A stretch of 64,000 nt of DNA from Phycisphaerae bacterium (GTDB lineage Bacteria; Planctomycetota; Phycisphaerae; Sedimentisphaerales; Anaerobacaceae): positions 62,001 to 126,000 of the forward strand of contig JAAYBV010000008.1 in the NCBI GenBank assembly GCA_012744475.1, in the 5' to 3' direction. The notes under the pieces were generated by a model, which did no database searches, had not been told where the DNA came from, and saw only the letters and a program-made list of their open reading frames with translations. Below, one piece after another: positions 49,243 through 59,544 of the stretch (positions are counted from its first letter, which is position 1; each line of letters starts with the position of its first letter). The position numbers were made by a program, and so were the translations under genes.

Positions 49243-50067
49243 ATGGGCAGAGTCGGAATCGGCGTAAACATGGAGTTCATCCGTCACGCGGACAAGTCCT
49301 TCGAATGGGGCGTCGAAAAGGCGGCCGAACTGGGCTACGAATACATTGAGCCCTGGGTTCATCTGGGCCGGGAGCTGATGAGCGAAGCCGGCTACTACAT
49401 GACGATCTCCATGTCCGAGGACCCGTACCGTATCCGGCGGGCCTGCGAGAAGGCCGGGGTGAAACTCTCGGCACTGTCGTCGCACACGGCGCTGTGCCGC
49501 CCGGACGTCAGCGGCAATTATCTCAAGCAGGCGATTCGCTTCGCCGCCGAGTGCGGAGCCCCGGTGGTCAACACCGACGAGGGGCCCAAGCCCCGCTGGA
49601 CTACACGTCAGGAAGACCATGTGCTGATGAAGTACACTTTGACGGAGGCGGCGGGATTCGCTGAGAACCGTGGCATCCTGATTGGGATCGAGCCCCATCA
49701 GCAGTACAGCAAGACGCCGGCCGGCCTCGACCGCATTGTGGGCCTCGTGGATTCGCCCGCCATCGGTGTCAATTTCGACACCGGCAACTCCTACCTGAGT
49801 GGCCACGATCCGATCGTCTGGTTGGAGCACGTCAGGGATAGGCTCGTCCACCTGCACGCCAAGGACATCTCGATTCAACACTCCAAGGCCGAGCGAGGCA
49901 AGGTCACCGGCACGCCGGCCGGTTGTGCGTGCGGCGACGGGGTGATTGATTGGAAGAAAGTGATCGCGGTCTGCCGGAAAGCCCCTCGCGACATCGTCCT
50001 GAGCGTCGAGTGCGGCACGGTCGAGCAGGCCGAACGCAGCATCAAGCATCTCAAGCAGTTTGTCTAA
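49243..50067 (+). CDS. Sugar phosphate isomerase/epimerase (AP-endonuclease 2-like TIM barrel)
   Basis: 'GVEKAAELGYEYIEPWVHLG', 'IGIEPHQQYSKT', 'VNFDTGNSYLSGHDP', 'LVHLHAKDIS'; GGAG spaced for ATG 49243. Confidence 0.85.
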   Translation: MGRVGIGVNMEFIRHADKSFEWGVEKAAELGYEYIEPWVHLGRELMSEAGYYMTISMSEDPYRIRRACEKAGVKLSALSSHTALCRPDVSGNYLKQAIRFAAECGAPVVNTDEGPKPRWTTRQEDHVLMKYTLTEAAGFAENRGILIGIEPHQQYSKTPAGLDRIVGLVDSPAIGVNFDTGNSYLSGHDPIVWLEHVRDRLVHLHAKDISIQHSKAERGKVTGTPAGCACGDGVIDWKKVIAVCRKAPRDIVLSVECGTVEQAERSIKHLKQFV

Positions 50068-50089
50068 AGAGCACCGGAGAAATGCGACC

Positions 50090-51037
50090 ATGCGCAAGGG
50101 GCGTATTCTGTCGGCGATTGTGATCGCCCTGATCGCCGTCTCGATGGAGGTCAGCGATGTGCGGGGCGAGCCGTCGTGGAAGGTAACCGTTGATGCCAAC
50201 AGCCTTTGGGTGCGGGCGGGTGAATCGCCCGTGCTCCGGTATCGTTACGACGATGTTCCATTCAAGCCGTATGTCAAGGAGTTGTACACGCCCAGCGGCT
50301 TGAACGTACTGCTCGATGCGCCACACGATCACCTGCACCACCATGCGCTGATGTTCGCGGTGGCGGTGGACGGCGTCAATTGCTGGGAAGAGACGCCAAC
50401 TGCCGGATACCAACGACATGACGCATTTGTTGAACGCGAACTCAGGAGCGGGTCTCTGTCCTGGGCGAGTTTCGGCGAGCGGATTCACTGGGTCGATGCG
50501 GCGGGTCGCCGGCTTCTGGATGAACAGCGGACCATCAACGTCCGCCGCACCGGTGAGCCGAAAGCGGTTCTGCTGACGTGGCAAAGCCGCCTCTCCGCGC
50601 CGGAGGGCAAGGCGTCGGCGACACTGAGCGGATCGCACTATTTCGGTTTGGGGCTGCGGTTCATCCGGTCGATGGACGCGAACGGCGAATTCCGCAATCC
50701 GGACAACGGCCCCGGAGTCATCTTCCGGGGCGAAGAGAGGCTTACGGACTCGAACTGGTGTGCGTACACGGCAAAGGCGCCAGACAAAGTCGTCACCGTC
50801 GCGATGTTCGGCCATCCGGACAATCCGAGACATCCGACAACGTGGTTTACAATGGCAACGCCCTTCGCGTACATATCGGGGACGATGAGACTGCATGAGA
50901 AGCCTCTGGTCGTTCCATCGGGCGCGCCTTTGATGCTGCGATATGGCGTGGCCCTGTGGGATGGGCGGATTGAGACAGCGGAGATCGAGAGGCTGTACCG
51001 GGAATGGGTTTCCCAAGAGAGCGTGCTGTTTGACTGA
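50090..51037 (+). CDS. PmoA-like (DUF6807) family protein, secreted
   Basis: 'PVLRYRYDDVPFKPYVKELYTPSGLNVLLDAPHDHLHHHALMFAVAVDGVNCWEE'. Confidence 0.82.
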   Translation: MRKGRILSAIVIALIAVSMEVSDVRGEPSWKVTVDANSLWVRAGESPVLRYRYDDVPFKPYVKELYTPSGLNVLLDAPHDHLHHHALMFAVAVDGVNCWEETPTAGYQRHDAFVERELRSGSLSWASFGERIHWVDAAGRRLLDEQRTINVRRTGEPKAVLLTWQSRLSAPEGKASATLSGSHYFGLGLRFIRSMDANGEFRNPDNGPGVIFRGEERLTDSNWCAYTAKAPDKVVTVAMFGHPDNPRHPTTWFTMATPFAYISGTMRLHEKPLVVPSGAPLMLRYGVALWDGRIETAEIERLYREWVSQESVLFD

Positions 51038-51054
51038 CTGAGGAGCGACGTGCC

Positions 51055-52341
51055 ATGAGCGAAAGTAAGAATCCCAAAGTGACGCGGCGGGGGTTTATGC
51101 ATGGAGCCGGCGCGCTGGCGGCGGCGGCGTTTGTCGGGAGTTCCCGCAAGCCCTCTGTGGGGCAGGTTCGAGGGGCCAACGACCGGATCGGCGTGGGCTT
51201 CATCGGGTGCGGCGGACGCAGCGGGGCGCATTTCCGTGCGGTGCGATGGCTGAAGACCCAGGGCAATGAGGCGGTGGAGATCGTTGCGGCCTGCGATGTC
51301 TATCGACCCCGGCTCGCCCAGCGGGTCGAGGACTTCGGCGGCAAAGCCTACATGGACCATCGCGAGTTGCTGGCCGATCCGAACGTAGACGTGGTCTGCA
51401 TCGCGACGCCGGACCATGTGCATGGGTACCAGGCGATCGACGCAATCAAGGCGGGCAAGGACGTCTACTGCGAGAAGCCCGTCACGCACTGGCGTCAGTT
51501 CGAGCTGACCAAGCGGCTGGCGGAAGAAGTCCGCAAGTCGGGCCGCGTCTTTCAGTTGGGCAGTCAGGGAATGCGCGACAGCGCCTGGCATCAGATGCGA
51601 AAGCTGATCGAGGACGGGCTTATCGGCAAACCGATCCACGCCGAGTGCGGCTACTTCCGCGTCGGCGACTGGGGGGAGCGAGGCATGCCCATCGACGATC
51701 CGAATGCCAGGCCAGGAGCGGACCTGAACTGGGATGCCTTTCTCGGCGACGCTCCGAAGAAGCCCTTCGACGTCAGCCGGTTCTTCCGCTGGCGGATGTA
51801 CGAGGACTACGCGGGCGGACCGAGCACCGACCTGTTCCCGCACAGCCTCACGCCTGTCATTCACATGCTGGGCGTGACCATGCCGAGCACTGTCGTCGCC
51901 ACAGGCGGCAAGTTCCGCTACGACGAACGGGAGATCCCCGACACATTCAACATCCTGATTGACTACCCCGAAGCGATCACCGTGGCGGTCCTGGGTACAC
52001 AGGGCAACGATTACACGGGGACGGGCTTTCGCGGGGCGCCCGGCCGGATTCCGATCGTTCGAGGTTGGGAAGGCACCCTCACCATCCAGGGCAACGATAT
52101 CGTCTTCACGCCGGCTCAGGAGTCCAAGAAGCAGCCACAGCGGGTGCCCATCGACCACGGCGAGGATTTCGTCGAGTATTGGCGCGACTTCCTGACCTGC
52201 TGCCGGTCGCGAACGACGAAGACCGCCAGTCCAATGGATTTGGCCTACCACGTCCAAACGGCCCTCCAAATGGCTATGCTTGTGTGGAAGGAAGGCAAGG
52301 TCGCCCGCTTTGATCCTGCCCGGGAGCAGATAGTCCTCTGA
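51055..52341 (+). CDS. Tat-exported Gfo/Idh/MocA family oxidoreductase
   Basis: 'TRRGFMHGAGALAAAAFVG' Tat signal; 'RIGVGFIGCGGRSGAH', 'VDVVCIATPDHVHGYQAIDAIKAGKDVYCEKPVTH'. Confidence 0.93.
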   Translation: MSESKNPKVTRRGFMHGAGALAAAAFVGSSRKPSVGQVRGANDRIGVGFIGCGGRSGAHFRAVRWLKTQGNEAVEIVAACDVYRPRLAQRVEDFGGKAYMDHRELLADPNVDVVCIATPDHVHGYQAIDAIKAGKDVYCEKPVTHWRQFELTKRLAEEVRKSGRVFQLGSQGMRDSAWHQMRKLIEDGLIGKPIHAECGYFRVGDWGERGMPIDDPNARPGADLNWDAFLGDAPKKPFDVSRFFRWRMYEDYAGGPSTDLFPHSLTPVIHMLGVTMPSTVVATGGKFRYDEREIPDTFNILIDYPEAITVAVLGTQGNDYTGTGFRGAPGRIPIVRGWEGTLTIQGNDIVFTPAQESKKQPQRVPIDHGEDFVEYWRDFLTCCRSRTTKTASPMDLAYHVQTALQMAMLVWKEGKVARFDPAREQIVL

Positions 52342-52552
52342 GGCCTTGAAGGCACGTCTTCGCAGAGCGAGACATCGCCGGCTGTCGAGCCTGGGAAAGG
52401 CCTTTTTCTGCTCGTTACGCGGCCATATAGCAAGATAGTTATAAAAATCAGCTTTGTGACATCACCCATTTTGCCGGTTCTCGGGTACAATGTGGACACT
52501 GAGCCCGGACAGAAGGGCAGGCATATGCGAAATGGGATCCTGACTGGCAGCT

Positions 52553-54316
52553 ATGAATCTCGACCCGCGAAGGATGCAGGACTGGCAGATCGCGGACGCA
52601 GCCGAAGATCGGGCCAAACCGATCAGGCGAATTGCGTCCGAGCTGGGCCTGCGCGACAACGAGTTGATTCCCTACGGCGCCAAGCTCGCCAAGGTGGATT
52701 ACGCCACAGTCCTGGACCGCCTGAACGATTCACCTCGGGCCAAGTACGTTGATGTGACGGCCATCACGCCCACGCCCCTGGGGGAGGGCAAGACGACCAC
52801 AACGCTGGGCCTGATTCAGGGGCTTGGCGTGCTGGGCAAACGCGTTTGCGGGGCGATTCGGCAGCCCAGCAGCGCGCCAACGTTCAACATCAAGGGTTCG
52901 GCTGCCGGCGGCGGCCTGGCCCAGTGCATTCCGCTGACGCCCATCTCGATTCGCTTCACCGGCGACATCGACTGCGTGACCAACGCGCATAATCTGGCGA
53001 TGGTCGCTCTGACCGCGCGGATGCAGCACGAGCGGAACTACGACGATGCCCGCCTGACGCAGAGCGGCCTGAGGCGCCTGGACGTCGATCCGAATCGCAT
53101 CCAGATCGGTTGGGCGATGGACTTCTGCGCCCAGAGCCTCCGCAACATCCGCATCGGCCGCGGCGCCAAGATGGACGGCTTCGAGATGGACTCGGGCTTC
53201 CAGATGACCGTCGCCAGCGAGGTCATGGCGATTCTGTCGGTGGCGGCAGACCTGCGCGACCTGCGAGAACGGATTGCCCATATGGTCGTGGCCTATGACA
53301 AGCAGGGCCACGAGGTCACCACGAGGGATCTGGAGGTGGACGGTGCCATGACCGCCTGGCTGATCGATGCGATCAACCCCAATCTGGTGCAGACTCTCGA
53401 AGGCCAGCCTGTCTTTATTCACGCCGGACCGTTCGCCAACATCGCCATCGGCCAGAGTTCCATCATTGCCGACCGCCTGGGCACCAGGCTGGCGGAGTAC
53501 CACATTACGGAGAGTGGATTCGGCGCCGACATCGGTTTCGAGAAGTTCTGGAATCTCAAGTGTCGCATGTCAGGGCTGGCGCCGGATGCCGTGGTGCTTG
53601 TCGCCACGATTCGCGCGCTCAAGATGCACGGCGGAGGGCCTGCGGTCAAGCCCGGTATGCCCCTGAGCCATGAGTATCTCACGGAGAACCTCGGATTGGT
53701 CGAAGCCGGCTGCGCCAATCTGCTGGCGCACATTGACATCATCAAGAAGAGCGGCGTGCGGCCCATCGTCTGCGTCAACAGCTTCCACACCGATTCGCCG
53801 GCGGAGATTGCCTTGGTCCGCCGGGTCGCCGAGGCCGCCGGGGCGCGAGCGGTCTGTTCCGAGCACTGGCTCAAGGGCGGGCCCGGAGCCGTCGAACTGG
53901 CAGAGGTGGTGATCGAGACGTGCAACGAACCGAACGATTTTGAGTTCCTTTACGACCTGAAAATGCCTCTGAGACAACGTATCGAGCTGATCGCCAAGGA
54001 GATCTACGGAGCGGACGGTGTGACCTACACCGATGACGCGCTGGCCCAGGCCAGGCGGCTCGAAGCACAGTCCCTTGGCACGCGACTGGGCACCTGCATG
54101 GCCAAGACGCAACTGAGCCTGTCGCACGATCCCGAGCGTAAAGGGCGTCCGACGGGCTGGGTGCTGCCGATCAGTGACATCCTCGTGTTCAAAGGGGCAG
54201 GTTTCGTCGTCCCCGTGGCCGGCTCGATCCGGCTGATGCCGGGCACCGGTTCCAATCCCGCCTTCCGCCGCATCGATGTCGACGTCGACACTGGCAAGGT
54301 CCACGGGCTCTTTTGA
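52553..54316 (+). CDS. fhs: Formate--tetrahydrofolate ligase
   Basis: 'TAITPTPLGEGKTTTTLGLIQGL', 'RQPSSAPTFNIKGSAAGGGLAQ', 'FTGDIDCVTNAHNLAMVAL'. Confidence 0.96.
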   Translation: MNLDPRRMQDWQIADAAEDRAKPIRRIASELGLRDNELIPYGAKLAKVDYATVLDRLNDSPRAKYVDVTAITPTPLGEGKTTTTLGLIQGLGVLGKRVCGAIRQPSSAPTFNIKGSAAGGGLAQCIPLTPISIRFTGDIDCVTNAHNLAMVALTARMQHERNYDDARLTQSGLRRLDVDPNRIQIGWAMDFCAQSLRNIRIGRGAKMDGFEMDSGFQMTVASEVMAILSVAADLRDLRERIAHMVVAYDKQGHEVTTRDLEVDGAMTAWLIDAINPNLVQTLEGQPVFIHAGPFANIAIGQSSIIADRLGTRLAEYHITESGFGADIGFEKFWNLKCRMSGLAPDAVVLVATIRALKMHGGGPAVKPGMPLSHEYLTENLGLVEAGCANLLAHIDIIKKSGVRPIVCVNSFHTDSPAEIALVRRVAEAAGARAVCSEHWLKGGPGAVELAEVVIETCNEPNDFEFLYDLKMPLRQRIELIAKEIYGADGVTYTDDALAQARRLEAQSLGTRLGTCMAKTQLSLSHDPERKGRPTGWVLPISDILVFKGAGFVVPVAGSIRLMPGTGSNPAFRRIDVDVDTGKVHGLF

Positions 54317-54402
54317 TTGACGATCTACGATTTGTGATTTACGATTTGAAAGAGCGCAGAGTGCCCGGTCGTGCAACTGCTCAATCGTAAGTCGCAAGTC
54401 GA
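54315..54402. repeat. 7-nt phased repeat with inverted partner between fhs and folD
   Basis: GATTGAC-GATCTAC-GATTTGT-GATTTAC-GATTTGA (54315-54349) and CAATCGT-AAGTCGC-AAGTCGA (54382-54402). Confidence 0.6.
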
Positions 54403-54414
54403 GAATGGAATGAA

Positions 54415-55308
54415 ATGACGGCGAGGATCATTGATGGCAAGCAGGTGGCGGCCGACATTCGGGCCGAACTGAAAGCGGAAGTCGCGAAGCTCAAGGCCAA
54501 AGGCATTGTACCGGGTCTGGGCGTGATCCTGGTCGGCGACGATCCGGCGTCGGTGTCGTACGTAACCGGCAAGGAACGGACCTGCGCCGAGCTGGGCATC
54601 TATTCCGACCACCACCACCTGCCCGAAGGGACCTCTCAGGACGAGTTGATGCGGTTGGTTGCCAGAATGAACGCCGATCCCAGGATCAACGGTATTCTGG
54701 TCCAGTTGCCGCTGCCCAGGCACATGAACGAATCGGAGGTTCTCTTCGCGATCGATCCGGAAAAGGACGTTGATGGGTTCCATCCGGTCAGCGTGGGCAA
54801 GATGGTGGTGGGCGAAAAAGCGTTCCTGTCGTGTACGCCGCATGGTGTTCTGCACCTGCTGATTCGAAGTGGCGTGAAGATCGAAGGCTCACACGTGGTG
54901 ATCGTCGGCCGCAGCAACATCGTCGGCAAGCCCCTGGCCAACATGCTGATCCAGAAGAATCCCACCGGCAACGCGACCGTCACGGTCTGCCACACGCGGA
55001 CGAAGGACCTCGCCTACCACACCCGCCAGGCGGACATCCTCGTGGCGGCTGCGGGCCGGCCGAACACCATCACCGCTGACATGGTCAAGGACGGCGCCGT
55101 CGTGATCGACGTCGGCGTCAATCGTGTCGAGGACGCCAGCAGGAAGCAGGGCTACCGGCTCGTCGGCGACGTGGATTTCGAGGCGGTCAAGGAAAAGGCC
55201 TCGCTGATCACCCCGGTGCCCGGCGGCGTCGGCCCGATGACCATCACCATGCTGATGTACAATACCGTCCTGTCCGCCAAGCGCACCGCGGGCATCGCTG
55301 CCGACTGA
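54415..55308 (+). CDS. folD: Bifunctional methylenetetrahydrofolate dehydrogenase/cyclohydrolase
   Basis: '[24 protein letters not shown]', '[11 protein letters not shown]', '[17 protein letters not shown]', '[14 protein letters not shown]'. Confidence 0.97.
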   Translation: MTARIIDGKQVAADIRAELKAEVAKLKAKGIVPGLGVILVGDDPASVSYVTGKERTCAELGIYSDHHHLPEGTSQDELMRLVARMNADPRINGILVQLPLPRHMNESEVLFAIDPEKDVDGFHPVSVGKMVVGEKAFLSCTPHGVLHLLIRSGVKIEGSHVVIVGRSNIVGKPLANMLIQKNPTGNATVTVCHTRTKDLAYHTRQADILVAAAGRPNTITADMVKDGAVVIDVGVNRVEDASRKQGYRLVGDVDFEAVKEKASLITPVPGGVGPMTITMLMYNTVLSAKRTAGIAAD

Positions 55309-55516
55309 CATTCACGGACTGGATTGCACGGAGAATCTGGCGGGATTTGCGCTTGCGGCTCCCGGATTGTCCGGTTAGCCTATACGAGACCGTTCATCGC
55401 GACTCTCGTGACAGGGTTGCCGTGAGATTTATGCAACACACTGCAGACCAGCACGCTCGCACTCATGTGCATTCAGGTGTGCTGTCGTTTTCCACCCCAG
55501 CAGAAGGAGGCCGGAC

Positions 55517-56995
55517 ATGCAACGAATGACGCGCAGACAGTTCGTGAAAAGTTCCATGGCAGCAGGGGTCGGTCTGGCGCTGGCCAGTCCGTTCTCGAAG
55601 GCGCGCGGCGCCAACGACGAAATCCGAATCGCGGTCATCGGGATCAACGGCCGCGGTGGTTCCCACATCAGCGCGTTCGAGGCGATGGATGGCGTGCAGG
55701 TCGCGGCCTTCTGCGATGTGGATCGCAAGGTGTTGGAGAACAAAGCCGCCGCATTTGAGACGAAGTATGGCCACAAGGTGGACACGTACGTCGATATCCG
55801 CCACCTGCTCGAAGACAGGAATATCGACGCGATCTCGATCGCCACGCCCAACCACTGGCACTCGCTGGGCACGATCTGGGCTTGCCAGGCGGGCAAGGAC
55901 GTGTATGTGGAGAAGCCGTGCAGCCACAACATCTTCGAAGGACGCAAATGTGTGGAAGCGGCCCGCAGGTACAAGCGTATCGTACAGCACGGCACGCAAA
56001 GCCGATCCAGCAAGGGTTGGGCGCGACAGGTGGCGGCTATCGCGAGCGGTAAATATGGCAAGCTGCTGGTCTCGAAGGGTGCGGCCTCCAAGAACGGATC
56101 GGGCCGCTGGAGCATCGGCTTCAAGCCGATCCAGGAGCCGCCGGAGAACCTCGATTACAACCTCTGGCTCGGCCCCGCGCAGGAGCAGGCGTACCACGAG
56201 AACCTCGTACATTACAACTGGCACTGGTTCTGGGAGTTCGGCAACGGCGAGATCGGCAACCAGGGCGTGCACCAGATGGACATCGCACGCTGGGCGATTC
56301 CCGGTTCGACCCTTCCCAAGAACGTGATCAGTATGGGCGGCCGCTGGGTGAATTCGGCGGAGGGCCATCCACCCTTCACCGACCAGGCCCAGACGCCCAA
56401 CTGCCAGTTGACCATCATGGACTTCGGCGGGCCGCTGCTGGTGTTTGAGGTGATCGGCCTGGTGGACCGCGAGGGCGCCGACGGCAAGAAGTATCCGAGC
56501 AATGTCGGCAACGAGTTCTACCTGGAGGAGGGAGTGATCAAAGGCAACAACAAGCCCAAGTTCTATCCAAAGGGCTCCGACCAGGGTGAAGAACTGGCGG
56601 TTCCCGACTTCGAGATGGACACCGATCATTTCGGGAATTTCATTCGCGCCATGCGCAGCCGAAAAGTCGAAGACCTCAATGCGGACATCGAAGCAGCGCA
56701 TCTGTCGAGCGCCTGTTGCCAACTGGGCAACATTTCCTATCGCCTCGGTGAGCAAGTGGCAGGCACGACCAGGCCCAGCGTGCTTGACAAGCATGAGGAA
56801 ATCACCCGGTCTTGGGACAGGGTCCTGACGACGGTGAAGGGCGCCATAGGTCTCGATGTCGAAAAAGGCACGTATCAGCTCGGGCCCATGCTGACGTTCA
56901 ATCCGGCGACGGAGAAGTTCGTAGGAAATCCTCAGGCCGACCTCCTGCTGACGCGTCCATATCGCAGACCGTTCGCTGTGCCGGAACGTGTGTAG
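55517..56995 (+). CDS. Tat-exported Gfo/Idh/MocA family oxidoreductase
   Basis: 'MTRRQFVKSSMAAGVGLALASP' Tat signal; 'IRIAVIGINGRGGSH', 'ISIATPNHWHSLGTIWACQAGKDVYVEKPCSHN'. Confidence 0.94.
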   Translation: MQRMTRRQFVKSSMAAGVGLALASPFSKARGANDEIRIAVIGINGRGGSHISAFEAMDGVQVAAFCDVDRKVLENKAAAFETKYGHKVDTYVDIRHLLEDRNIDAISIATPNHWHSLGTIWACQAGKDVYVEKPCSHNIFEGRKCVEAARRYKRIVQHGTQSRSSKGWARQVAAIASGKYGKLLVSKGAASKNGSGRWSIGFKPIQEPPENLDYNLWLGPAQEQAYHENLVHYNWHWFWEFGNGEIGNQGVHQMDIARWAIPGSTLPKNVISMGGRWVNSAEGHPPFTDQAQTPNCQLTIMDFGGPLLVFEVIGLVDREGADGKKYPSNVGNEFYLEEGVIKGNNKPKFYPKGSDQGEELAVPDFEMDTDHFGNFIRAMRSRKVEDLNADIEAAHLSSACCQLGNISYRLGEQVAGTTRPSVLDKHEEITRSWDRVLTTVKGAIGLDVEKGTYQLGPMLTFNPATEKFVGNPQADLLLTRPYRRPFAVPERV

Positions 56996-57023
56996 ACGCG
57001 TTTCGGTCGCCGAATCCGGACAA

Positions 57024-57923
57024 TCATGCCCATCGCTTCTGCAGGACGATGCCGGCGATGATGAGAACCAGGCCGACGAGCGTCGCTGGGAGGATCTGTT
57101 CGTCCAACACCAGCGCGATGACCAGAAGCGACAGGAAGGGGACCAGGTAGATCAGGTTCACGACGTGAGCGGTGGTCCTGGCCAGCTTGAGGGCCTTGAG
57201 CCACGCGAGGAACGTGATCCCCATCTCGAAGAGGCCGATGTAGACGCCTCCGATCAGTCCCTGCCAGACAGGCACATCGACTTGGTCCGTCAGCAAGACA
57301 GCGATGAACGTGTATCCGGTGGCGAAGGCGAAGTTCAGGAACAGACGCACGGCCTCATCACAGCGATCCCTGGTGTTGTAGATCCAGAACAGAGCCCACA
57401 CGACCGTGGTGCTCAGGGCCAGCAGCACCCCGAGCCCGCTGCTGAATCGAAAGTCCAGGATGTCTGAAGGTCTCTCGGGGCGAGTGGCGATGACGACCAC
57501 TCCGGTGAAGCTGATGAAGATCGCCAGAATGCTAGCGGGCTTGATTCGCTGGCCCAGCAGGGGGATCGAGAGCAGCACCAGCGTCAGCGGCCAGACGAAG
57601 TTGATCGGCTGCGCCTCCTGGGCGGGCAACAGGGAATAGGCCTTGAATAGGATGGCGTAGTAGAGGAACGGATTCAGGAAGCCCAGTCCGGCCGACCAGA
57701 GCAAGTCCTTGTGGGTCAGCGTCCTTAGCAGATGCAGCCTCTGTGCGGCCGTCAGATAGATTCCGAAGATGACAGTCGATGTGGCGGAGGCAAGGAACAA
57801 CAGCGGCAGGTCCTGGACATGCCGCAGTGAAAGCTTGAACGCGGACGCGGAGGTTGCCCAGAACAGCACGGCGACCATCGCATACGCATAAGCCAGCTTG
57901 TGTTGCCTGTGTTTGCCATCCAT
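57024..57923 (-). CDS. DMT-superfamily (EamA) transporter
   Basis: Ten TM segments, 'AYAYAMVAVLFWATSASAFKLSLRH', 'AILAIFISFTGVVVIATRP'. Confidence 0.9.
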   Translation of the reverse strand: MDGKHRQHKLAYAYAMVAVLFWATSASAFKLSLRHVQDLPLLFLASATSTVIFGIYLTAAQRLHLLRTLTHKDLLWSAGLGFLNPFLYYAILFKAYSLLPAQEAQPINFVWPLTLVLLSIPLLGQRIKPASILAIFISFTGVVVIATRPERPSDILDFRFSSGLGVLLALSTTVVWALFWIYNTRDRCDEAVRLFLNFAFATGYTFIAVLLTDQVDVPVWQGLIGGVYIGLFEMGITFLAWLKALKLARTTAHVVNLIYLVPFLSLLVIALVLDEQILPATLVGLVLIIAGIVLQKRWA

Positions 57924-58101
57924 GAGTCGGCATTATAAGCTCATACGGACCAAACGTATCGCGGAAACACCGGCATACATCAGACCCCATGGACGCAGTG
58001 GATGCCAGGTGACGCCAGACAGAGGTCGCGGATCGTATGGCATCCGAACAGGACGAGAGACCGATATGTCGGGTTAGCCATCTTTCGGCAGGATCGTGCC
58101 C

Positions 58102-58130
58102 TTCACGGTTTCTCCACGCGATGCTACAAT
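58102..58130 (+). promoter_or_regulatory. Putative promoter for lipoprotein gene 58214
   Basis: TTCACG (58102-58107), 17-bp spacer, TACAAT (58125-58130). Confidence 0.45.
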
Positions 58131-58213
58131 GAATGCCGTTCGCACCGGAGGGCCTTGAACGCGTGCCGAAGGGTCCTCCGACGATCAAAGGGATATGTTT
58201 GTTGGTGGAGAGA

Positions 58214-59533
58214 ATGCACAGCTTCGACCTCTGTGTCTTCTCACGGCGCTGCGTGGGGCTCCGCCCAGAGGCTGTTCTCCTGATCGCATTGAGCCTGTTG
58301 TTCGCAGGATGTGAGAAGAAAGGGCCTTCCGTGCCGAAGTCTGACCTGAAGCGGCTGGCCGATCGCTATTTCAACGTCCTGGAAGCGGCCGACGTGGAGG
58401 AATACGTCCGTCTGTTTCACCCGGCGATCCAAGGCCAGATGGCAGACAGCCTGAGGCGGATAGCCACCCTGGAGATGACGGACTGGGAACAGTCGAAGAC
58501 CGAGTACAGATGGCGGTATTCCACGCAAGAGGGACAGTCCGACGCGGAGACCTCTTCTCTGGGCTCGGATGCTCTGGTGACAGACTTGGCCAGGTTCACG
58601 ACGTCGGATGCCAGGCTGTGGATGGTGACGTTTCGGTATTGGCATGGTTCTCAAACGCATCATGCTCGGAACCATCTTCTGACGCAGTCCAACGAGGGCC
58701 TGCATCTATTTCTTCCGCCCGATATGGAAACCAGGGTTCGCACGCGTCTGAGCGATGTGCAGGCGTTCTGTGTCGAGAGACAGAGGGATGTCGATTCGTT
58801 CCGGAACGCCATGCAGGCCATTGTCTCCGCTCCGTCGCCGGAACACCCCGTGGAAATGAGCCACATGCGCTACCCACTGTATATTGAAGGGACTCAAGCG
58901 CAGGACTGCTCCTGTCTGATCTCGCTGGGTTCTTCTGAGGTAGTAGCCTGTCCCGGCGTGGCCGTCGGGATCGAGATTCTGGCTGGTACACGCTCTACGG
59001 TCGAGCAGCTCCTTCTGACCTCCAGCGTGGGGGAAGGCGAACGGCTGGAGAGTGGTGCGGGTTTCTACAATCGCACGAGAGTGGAGATCGTGCTGAAGCA
59101 TCTGGGGCAGGGTGTGACTCGCGACGACCGGCGCTACACACCATGGGTGTTCACCAAGGAGATCTCCCGTGAACCGCCGGGTGTGGTTCTCCTTCGTGCG
59201 CCCGATCCCAATGAATCTCGCGCCACCGCCGAGCAGGCATTCATAAGTTGCCTGGACGCCCTCGAACGAGGTCTGGCGGTCCACTCGATAGTCAAATACC
59301 GTGTGGATTCTCAGCGTGTGGGCTTCTATGTCGACCAGGATGCGAAAAACGTGGGAGATGCGTTCGCCGTGGATCTGCACGCCGAAATCGTGGACGCAGA
59401 CAATCCTGCGATTCGTCGAAAGGCCTCTTTTCACGGCTTCCCCCCGAGCATGAGGGGTTCTTCTTTCGGGTATCGCTCCGGCCACGACAAGGCCTTTGAC
59501 GCCTTCCGAGATTGGCTGATCTCTATGGAGTGA
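58214..59533 (+). CDS. Hypothetical lipoprotein
   Basis: 'LLIALSLLFAGCEKKG' lipobox; ATG 58214 fits the promoter better than 58133. Confidence 0.65.
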   Translation: MHSFDLCVFSRRCVGLRPEAVLLIALSLLFAGCEKKGPSVPKSDLKRLADRYFNVLEAADVEEYVRLFHPAIQGQMADSLRRIATLEMTDWEQSKTEYRWRYSTQEGQSDAETSSLGSDALVTDLARFTTSDARLWMVTFRYWHGSQTHHARNHLLTQSNEGLHLFLPPDMETRVRTRLSDVQAFCVERQRDVDSFRNAMQAIVSAPSPEHPVEMSHMRYPLYIEGTQAQDCSCLISLGSSEVVACPGVAVGIEILAGTRSTVEQLLLTSSVGEGERLESGAGFYNRTRVEIVLKHLGQGVTRDDRRYTPWVFTKEISREPPGVVLLRAPDPNESRATAEQAFISCLDALERGLAVHSIVKYRVDSQRVGFYVDQDAKNVGDAFAVDLHAEIVDADNPAIRRKASFHGFPPSMRGSSFGYRSGHDKAFDAFRDWLISME

Positions 59534-59544
59534 GCGTCGAACGG

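Noticed and set aside
50638-52269. 543-aa minus-strand ORF
   Set aside because: Antisense to the PmoA-like and Gfo/Idh/MocA genes.
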